The translations under genes were made by a program, and so were the position numbers. Of a stretch of 33,043 nt of DNA, positions 26,556-33,043 are shown piece after piece. The stretch's first letter is position 1. Each line of letters opens with the position of its first letter. The notes beneath the pieces were generated by a model. That model was not told where the DNA came from. It saw only the letters and a list, made by a program, of their open reading frames with translations, and made no database searches. Source of the stretch: Chloroflexota bacterium (GTDB lineage Bacteria > Chloroflexota > Anaerolineae > J102); the NCBI GenBank assembly GCA_013151415.1, contig JAADII010000058.1:1-33043 (forward strand). The letters are read 5' to 3'.

Positions 26556-27350
26556 ATGGTTTTGCGACGCGAAGGCCCCAGCCACATCATCAAAGATAAA
26601 CGCGGCCCCGACGATCCCGAATTGCTGGAATCGTTGGAAGACGCGCTCTCCTACGCCAGCGCCGAAGATTTGGTGCAGGTGGCCGATGATCTGGCTGCTC
26701 GGCGTGAGCGATTTGTCGAGTTGTCCTATCGGCTGGCCGAGGGCGATAGCAACTGGGCGTTGGATGATCTGACCTGGCTGGCCCGTTCGGTGACCCATTC
26801 GCGCAAGAAGGCTGCGCAGCTCTACGATTTCCTCACCTCGGGCGCGGCCGACATCCATTTTCCCGACTTGCTCGATCCGCGTCATCCCGCGCCCGTCCGC
26901 ATCGCCGCGTTCGTCTCGCGCCTGAACGGGGCCGCCGACAAACGCTTGCTCTTGGAATTGGCGACGGGCTTGCTCCATTACACCGATCCTCGCAGCAATT
27001 GGCTTTGGACGCGCTGGATGTGGGACGCGGGCACGCAAACGGGCATTTTGCCGCTGCTTGCAGGGAGCGTGCATAACCTGGTGGCCGACGACATCGCCAC
27101 AGGCTATGTGAACGTGGGTTCGGTTATGGCCATGGCCATGCGCTTCGCCGAGGGAACGGAACTGCTCACGCCTGAGCTAATGGAAGACCCACGCCGCGCG
27201 GATTACGCCAACGATGTCTTTCTCGCCTGCGCGTACAGCATTTATCTTTACGGCATCACCAGTTGGCGCTTGAGCCGGGAATACAACCGCTTGCTTCCCA
27301 CCCTGCCCAATCTGATGCGCAAATTGCTGGGGTTGCCGAAAGTCGCTTGA
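26556..27350 (+). CDS. shdrH: sHdr-associated hypothetical protein (Hyp / sHdrH)
   Basis: The 264-residue protein of unknown biochemical role corresponds by position (between hdrA and the hdrC2B2 equivalent) to the 'Hyp' protein conserved in sHdr clusters. Sequence features: an acidic N-terminal helical part ('DPELLESLEDALSYASAEDLVQVADDLAARRERFVEL') resembling DUF1641 proteins, a Trp-rich middle ('SNWLWTRWMWDAG') and a C-terminal helical region ('DYANDVFLACAYSIYLYGITSWRLSREYNRLLPTL'). There is no Cys cluster motif and no signal peptide. It starts six bases after hdrA with AAGG just before the ATG, so it is co-translated and probably a structural partner of HdrA. The identification rests on gene order more than sequence. 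Confidence 0.75.
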   Translation: MVLRREGPSHIIKDKRGPDDPELLESLEDALSYASAEDLVQVADDLAARRERFVELSYRLAEGDSNWALDDLTWLARSVTHSRKKAAQLYDFLTSGAADIHFPDLLDPRHPAPVRIAAFVSRLNGAADKRLLLELATGLLHYTDPRSNWLWTRWMWDAGTQTGILPLLAGSVHNLVADDIATGYVNVGSVMAMAMRFAEGTELLTPELMEDPRRADYANDVFLACAYSIYLYGITSWRLSREYNRLLPTLPNLMRKLLGLPKVA

Positions 27351-27399
27351 CGCCGACTTCGCTCTTTCACCCTTGACCGAACGCGAAGCCGGTCACAAC

Positions 27400-27448
27400 G
27401 TCAGTGTCAGTCCGAGACCGCCGATTTTGGACATCGGACCTGGACATT
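27400..27448. repeat. Degenerate heptad element between hyp and hdrB3
   Basis: Seven-base units GTCAGTG, TCAGTCC (27400-27413) are followed by TGGACAT, CGGACCT, GGACATT (27428-27448). The second block is an imperfect reverse complement of the first, sharing the paired GTCCGA/TCGGAC core and CA(R)TGTC/GACATTG ends. Weaker than the other elements. Confidence 0.45.
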
Positions 27449-27479
27449 GCACTTCAATTACGACATAGGAGACATTTCT

Positions 27480-28769
27480 ATGGATGCAGGACTGGATAAA
27501 GTCGATGCCATTTGGGAAAAGGAAGTGGCCATAGTCGATGGAATCGACATCTCCGGCCCCTGGAACCGCATGTTCGAACAGCGGGTTGTCTGGGAATATA
27601 CGCCGGAGCTTATCGACAAGGTGGCTGCGCTGCCGGGCGCGGAGTCGTTCTCATGGTGCTATCAGTGCGCCAAGTGCGTGCCTGTGTGCCCGGTGGATAT
27701 GGTGGGCGATTACGGCCCCCGCAAACTCTATCGCAAGGCGCAGACGGGCGTGGACCTGTTCACCTCGGATGATCTGTGGTTGTGCACCACCTGCATGAAC
27801 TGCGTGCGCGTGTGCAAGAAGGTGGTGGACATGGTGAAGATCATGCCCGCGGTGCGCGAGCAGGCCGTGCTGGATGGCTTCGTGCCCGAAGAATTGCAAA
27901 AAGCATTCGAGGACACGGCCAAGTATGGCAATCCGTTGGGGCAATCGCAGCGCAAGCGAGCGGCCTGGACCAAGAAATCGGATGTGCCCGTGCCCATCAT
28001 GAAGGATTTGAAACGGCCCGTAGACGTGCTCTGGTATGTGGGGTCGTATCCCTCCTATCATCCGCGCGGCATCGATGCGGCCCTGGCCGCGGCCCGCATC
28101 TTCCATGCGCTGGGGGTGGATTACGGCATCCTCGGCCGGGAGGAAAAGGACGACGGCGATTCGCAGCGCCTGGCCGGAGAAACGGGCCTGTTCGAGATGC
28201 TGGCCGAGCATAACATCAGCATGTTCGAGAAGTACGAATGGAATTTGATGGTGGTGACCGGGCCGCACGAATACAACGCGTTCAAGAAAGAGTACAAGCA
28301 GCGCTTTGGATTCGATCGCCCCATTCAGCACTACACCCAGTTCCTGGCCGACCGGCTGGATGATCTCAAGCCGCTGCTCAAGCACGAAGTGCCCCTGAAG
28401 GTCACCTTCCACGATCCCTGCTATCTGGGTCGGCATCACGGCGAATACGACGCGCCGCGAGCCTTGCTCCAGGCCATCCCCGGGTTGGAATTGATAGAGA
28501 TGGGGCGCTGCCGCGAGAACGGTTACTGCTGCGGCGGTGGCGGCGGCGGCATGTGGCTCGATTCGTTCACCCAAAATCACACCGTGATGCGCCTGTCCGA
28601 GCGCCGCGTGCTCGAAGCCGCGGCCTATGGCGCGGAAGTGCTGGCCGTGGCCTGTCCCTTCGAGGTTTCTCGCTTCGAGGACGCGGCCAAGAGCACGGGC
28701 AACGATCAACTGCGCGTGTTGGACATTCTGGAATTGTTGGATATGTCCATGCGCGGGGTTTCAGCGTGA
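27480..28769 (+). CDS. shdrB3: sHdrB3: fused HdrC-HdrB-type iron-sulfur protein
   Basis: The 429-residue soluble protein joins an HdrC-like ferredoxin part to an HdrB-like part. Cys60, 63, 66, 70-Pro and Cys102, 105, 108, 112 bind two [4Fe-4S] clusters; the second motif ends Cys-Lys instead of Cys-Pro. The first CCG domain has lost its cysteines (YVGSYPSY, LGREEKDDGDSQRLAGETG, VVTGPHEYNAF), while the second is intact in its core: DPCYLGRHHGEYDAPR, NGYCCGGGGGGMW and ACPFEV. In what I recall as type II sHdr clusters this fused protein replaces hdrC2 and hdrB2 and precedes etf genes, as here. ATG 27480 has AGGAGA seven bases upstream. It strongly resembles the soluble part of the emo protein downstream. 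Confidence 0.87.
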   Translation: MDAGLDKVDAIWEKEVAIVDGIDISGPWNRMFEQRVVWEYTPELIDKVAALPGAESFSWCYQCAKCVPVCPVDMVGDYGPRKLYRKAQTGVDLFTSDDLWLCTTCMNCVRVCKKVVDMVKIMPAVREQAVLDGFVPEELQKAFEDTAKYGNPLGQSQRKRAAWTKKSDVPVPIMKDLKRPVDVLWYVGSYPSYHPRGIDAALAAARIFHALGVDYGILGREEKDDGDSQRLAGETGLFEMLAEHNISMFEKYEWNLMVVTGPHEYNAFKKEYKQRFGFDRPIQHYTQFLADRLDDLKPLLKHEVPLKVTFHDPCYLGRHHGEYDAPRALLQAIPGLELIEMGRCRENGYCCGGGGGGMWLDSFTQNHTVMRLSERRVLEAAAYGAEVLAVACPFEVSRFEDAAKSTGNDQLRVLDILELLDMSMRGVSA

Positions 28770-28778
28770 TGATATTGA

Positions 28779-28841
28779 GATATTGGATACTGGGTATTGG
28801 ATATTGGGTTTAATTCCCAGTATCCAATATCCAATACCTAG
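28779..28841. repeat. Heptad inverted repeat, unit GATATTG / TATCCAA
   Basis: Five units of GATATTG or close variants in exact 7-base register (28779-28813) are followed by TTCCCAG, TATCCAA, TATCCAA and TACCTAG (28814-28841). GATATTGGATACTGGG (28779-28794) pairs without mismatch with CCCAGTATCCAATATC (28816-28831). The array abuts the hdrB3 stop (28769), with one extra 8-base unit between, and the etfB ribosome site follows at 28853. Confidence 0.9.
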
Positions 28842-28867
28842 CTTCACTTCCGAGGAGGATGCATTCT

Positions 28868-29635
28868 ATGAACATTGTGGTCGCCATCAAGCATGTGCCC
28901 AGCACGGCGGATGAGCTGGAACTGAACGACGATGGCACGAATCTGGATTTCGACGAGGTGGATTTCGTGCTCAATGAATTCGATGAACACGCCATCGAGC
29001 AGGCTGTGTTGGTGAAAGAGGCCGCGGGAGGCGAGGTGACGGTGGTGGGCGTGGATGTCATCGAGGAGTTGGACGGCGTGCTCCACACCGCGCTGGCCAA
29101 GGGCGCGGACAAGGCCGCCAAGATCGTGGGCGACATCGAGCCGCCCATCAATTCGCACACCCACGCCCGCTGGCTGGCCGACGCCATTGGCGAGATGGGC
29201 CCCGACCTGGTGCTCACCGGCGTGCAAGCCGTGGACGATCTCGACGGACAAATCGGCCCCATGCTGGCCGCGCATCTCGACATGCCCTATGTGGGCGTGG
29301 TGACAGGCGTCTCCGCGTCCAACGGCTCGGTCACCGTGCACAAGGAATATCCGGGCGGGGTCATGGCCGAGTTCGAGGTGAGTTTGCCGGCCGTCATCGG
29401 CGTGCAGGCGGCCGAGAAGCCCCCGCGCTATGCGCCCATCAGCAAGATTCGGCAAATGGCCAAATCGGCCGAGATCGAAGAGATCGACGCGGACGAAGAT
29501 TTCGAGTACGAGGGCTGCGAGCTTCGCCAGATGGCCAAACCCGTCTCGGCCGGCCATGCCGAGATGCTGGAAGGCGACGCGGAGGAAGTGGCCGAGAAGA
29601 TCATCGCCCTCCTCGAAGACCGCGGACTGTTGTAA
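28868..29635 (+). CDS. etfB: Electron transfer flavoprotein beta subunit
   Basis: The 255-residue EtfB has the family start MNIVVAIKHVPSTADEL, the 'LNEFDEHAIEQAVLVKE' segment, the nucleotide-contacting 'LVLTGVQAVDDLDGQIGPMLAAHLDMPYV' and 'LPAVIGVQAAEKPPRYAPISKIRQM'. In this cluster it probably takes electrons from the sHdr complex and hands them, with EtfA, to the membrane oxidoreductase. Whether it is a simple or a bifurcating ETF cannot be settled by eye. AGGAGG (28853-28858) lies nine bases before ATG 28868; an in-frame ATG at 28859 overlaps the ribosome site and is rejected. EtfA follows after 55 bases. Confidence 0.95.
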   Translation: MNIVVAIKHVPSTADELELNDDGTNLDFDEVDFVLNEFDEHAIEQAVLVKEAAGGEVTVVGVDVIEELDGVLHTALAKGADKAAKIVGDIEPPINSHTHARWLADAIGEMGPDLVLTGVQAVDDLDGQIGPMLAAHLDMPYVGVVTGVSASNGSVTVHKEYPGGVMAEFEVSLPAVIGVQAAEKPPRYAPISKIRQMAKSAEIEEIDADEDFEYEGCELRQMAKPVSAGHAEMLEGDAEEVAEKIIALLEDRGLL

Positions 29636-29636
29636 G

Positions 29637-29677
29637 TTGATTGTTCATTCCCTAGTTTGACAGCAACCCTCAATCAA
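29637..29677. promoter_or_regulatory. Possible hairpin overlapping the etfA ribosome site
   Basis: TTGATTG (29637-29643) is complementary to CAATCAA (29671-29677), which overlaps the first two bases of the etfA Shine-Dalgarno AAGGAGA (29676-29682). Stem 7 bp, loop 27 bases. It could slightly mask the site. The support is only the complementarity. Confidence 0.3.
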
Positions 29678-29690
29678 GGAGACTGTTCAT

Positions 29691-30647
29691 ATGAGCAACG
29701 ACATCCTCGTCATCGCCGAACATCTGGGCGGAAAGGTGGCGGATATTTCCTATGAAATGGTGGGCAAGGCCAAAGAACTGGCGGCCGCGTGGGGCGGCCA
29801 GGCCATCGCGGTGATGCTGGGCAGCGGCATGGCCGAACAGGCGGGAACCTTCGCGTCGGACGCCACGCTTTATGTAGACGATCCCGCGCTGGCCGAGTTC
29901 AACCCCGAAGCCTACGGTCGGGTGGTGGCCGCGCTGGTCGAGGAAAAATCTCCCCGGCTGGTCATGTTCGGCAGCACCTCGGTGGGCATGGACCTGGCGG
30001 CCTGGCTTTCGGTCAAGAAAGACATGCCTTGTGTGGCTTATGTAAACGACTTGACCGTAGAAGATGGCGAATTGGTGGCCACCGCACAGATTTACGGCGG
30101 CAAGATGGCCGCGCAATGCGTCCCGCAAGGCGACGCCGCGGTGGTGTCGGTTATGGCCGGCGCGTTCCCGGCCGACGCGGGTCGCGGCTCGACCGCGGCC
30201 GAGCAGATCGCCAGCCCGGCCGATTTGAGCGACCTCAAGGTGCGTTTCGTGCAAATGATCATGCCCGAGGCCGGCGACGTGGACATCACGGCCGAGGAGA
30301 AGCTGGTGGCCATCGGCCGCGGCATCGGCAGCGAAGATAACATCGAACTGGCGCAAGAACTGGCCGAAGCCCTGGGCGCGGAGCTGGCCGCGTCTCGCCC
30401 CATCACCGACGCGGGCTGGTTGCCCAAGACGCGTCAGGTGGGCAAATCGGGCGTCACGGTCAAGCCCAAGCTCTATCTCATGTTGGGCATATCGGGCGCG
30501 CCCGAACATCTCGAGGGCATGAAGGACGCGGAGCTGATCATCGCCATCAACACCGATGAAAACGCGCCCATCTTCGACGTGGCCCATTACGGCGCGACCC
30601 AAGACCTCTTCGACGTGGCCGAGGCCATGCTCGAAGCGTTGGAGTAA
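29691..30647 (+). CDS. etfA: Electron transfer flavoprotein alpha subunit
   Basis: The 318-residue EtfA starts MSNDILVIAEHLGGKVADIS and carries the C-terminal FAD-binding domain with the signature 'SRPITDAGWLPKTRQVGKSGVTVKPKLYLMLGISGAPEHLEGM', followed by 'IIAINTDENAPIFDVAHYG'. It forms the heterodimer with EtfB just upstream. The likely flow is sHdr complex to ETF to the membrane protein encoded next. AAGGAGA (29676-29682) lies eight bases before the ATG. Length is normal and no residue of the FAD motif appears to be lost. Confidence 0.96.
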   Translation: MSNDILVIAEHLGGKVADISYEMVGKAKELAAAWGGQAIAVMLGSGMAEQAGTFASDATLYVDDPALAEFNPEAYGRVVAALVEEKSPRLVMFGSTSVGMDLAAWLSVKKDMPCVAYVNDLTVEDGELVATAQIYGGKMAAQCVPQGDAAVVSVMAGAFPADAGRGSTAAEQIASPADLSDLKVRFVQMIMPEAGDVDITAEEKLVAIGRGIGSEDNIELAQELAEALGAELAASRPITDAGWLPKTRQVGKSGVTVKPKLYLMLGISGAPEHLEGMKDAELIIAINTDENAPIFDVAHYGATQDLFDVAEAMLEALE

Positions 30648-30650
30648 TTT

Positions 30651-30726
30651 ACGGTTCATGGTTCACAGTTCTAGGTTCACGGTTGAGGGTTCGACGCTAA
30701 CTGTGAACTTAGAACCGTGAACTCCC
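30651..30726. repeat. Heptad inverted repeat, unit ACGGTTC / AACCGTG
   Basis: Six contiguous 7-base units of the form NNRGTTC or a one-base variant (30651-30692) start three bases after the etfA stop. After a six-base loop, four units of the form AACNNNG/AACTCCC follow (30699-30726). The two blocks pair over about 24 positions with three non-Watson-Crick pairs, two of them G-T. The emo ribosome site AAGGAGG starts at 30730. Confidence 0.92.
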
Positions 30727-30744
30727 CCCAAGGAGGCGGCAAGC

Positions 30745-32838
<2,094 letters not shown>

Positions 32839-32842
32839 ACTC

Positions 32843-32867
32843 GCGTCATAGCGAGATGCGCTTTTTT
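32843..32867 (+). terminator. Probable intrinsic terminator after emo
   Basis: GCGtCAT (32843-32849) pairs with ATGCGC (32856-32861) with one bulged T and a six-base loop, directly followed by six T (32862-32867). It lies five bases behind the emo stop. The short stem makes it moderate in strength. Confidence 0.55.
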
Positions 32868-32877
32868 GCTGAAAACA

Positions 32878-32934
32878 AGACGATGGGACGATGAGACCGG
32901 TGATCATCGTCTTATCGTCCATCGTCTCATCGTC
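32878..32934. repeat. GACGATG-type inverted repeat after emo
   Basis: The left arm AGACGATGGGACGATGAGAC (32878-32897) faces GTCTTATCGTCCATCGTCT (32909-32927), its reverse complement apart from one missing base and one mismatch. ATCGTC recurs at 32906, 32914, 32921 and 32929, spacing 8, 7 and 8. The unit is shared with 4965 and 22524. Confidence 0.8.
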
Positions 32935-32960
32935 TGCTTTGATCACAGCCCATTCGATTT

Positions 32961-33043
32961 ATGAGCACCCCCGAAGACATTGCCTCCCAAATCGCCGCGG
33001 GCGTGGCCGGTCGGTTGCGTTTGCTTACGATTTCCATCGACCG
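32961..33043 (+). CDS. Start of an unidentified gene, truncated by the right window edge
   Basis: An ATG at 32961 opens a frame of 27 complete codons to the window end without a stop: MSTPEDIASQIAAGVAGRLR then LLTISID. No clear ribosome site precedes it. The fragment is too short to identify. Its position behind emo, beyond a likely terminator and a heptad hairpin, would suit another sHdr accessory gene such as a lipoate-attachment enzyme, but nothing in the 27 residues shows this. Confidence 0.45.
   Translation, partial: MSTPEDIASQIAAGVAGRLRLLTISID

Noticed and set aside
23412-28769. Methanogen-type or acetogen HdrABC linked to hydrogenase
   Set aside because: HdrA is short without ferredoxin extensions, no hydrogenase (mvh) genes are present, and tusA, dsrE, lbpA and hyp accompany the genes, as in sHdr clusters.

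Overview
This 33 kb window most likely comes from a Chloroflexota bacterium of the Anaerolineae type. That is an inference: the secreted beta-propeller protein has TPTPTP linkers, there is a NEW3-domain protein with an ABC-2 exporter, and the envelope housekeeping set yqeY/pgpH/ybeY/dgkA is of a kind seen in that phylum. No rRNA or other marker gene is present, so the phylum is not proven. I see no tRNA, rRNA, CRISPR array, transposase or phage gene.

Layout. 1-238 (minus) is the start of a coiled-coil protein that runs off the left edge. 470-4888 encodes a very large secreted BNR/Asp-box propeller protein. 5215-7761 is lon, convergent with radC (8575-7862) and a small membrane-anchored protein. 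A TPMT/TehB-like methyltransferase follows at 9274-9888. A minus-strand operon (13038-9935) encodes a NEW3 protein, an ABC ATPase and an ABC-2 permease. A potassium channel gene is at 13213-14112. A tight plus-strand run, yqeY-pgpH-ybeY-dgkA, occupies 14211-17693, followed by a NarL-type two-component pair (17827-20230). The 725-base gap 20231-20955 has no convincing gene; it holds two copies of a long inverted-repeat element and smaller dyads.

From 20956 to 32838 all genes lie on the plus strand and form a sulfur-oxidising heterodisulfide-reductase-like (sHdr) cluster: tusA, dsrE2-like, second tusA, dsrE-like, lipoate-binding GcvH-like protein (LbpA), CxxC thioredoxin-fold protein, hdrC1, hdrB1, hdrA, hyp (sHdrH), a fused hdrC-hdrB (hdrB3), etfB, etfA and a membrane ETF:quinone oxidoreductase (emo/EtfD type). 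This order matches what I recall as the type II sHdr arrangement. In the working model TusA and DsrE proteins deliver protein-bound sulfane sulfur, LbpA carries it on lipoate, the sHdr flavo-iron-sulfur complex oxidises it, and electrons leave through ETF and the membrane oxidoreductase to the quinone pool. A further gene starts at 32961 and runs off the right edge.

The most unusual structural signal is a family of intergenic elements built from degenerate 7-base (sometimes 8-base) units. In most, the reverse complement follows so that the RNA can fold into a hairpin. The repeat unit differs from gap to gap while period and architecture are kept. Every larger spacer of the sHdr cluster has one, several start within a few bases of a stop codon, and one supplies the stop codon of the gene before it.
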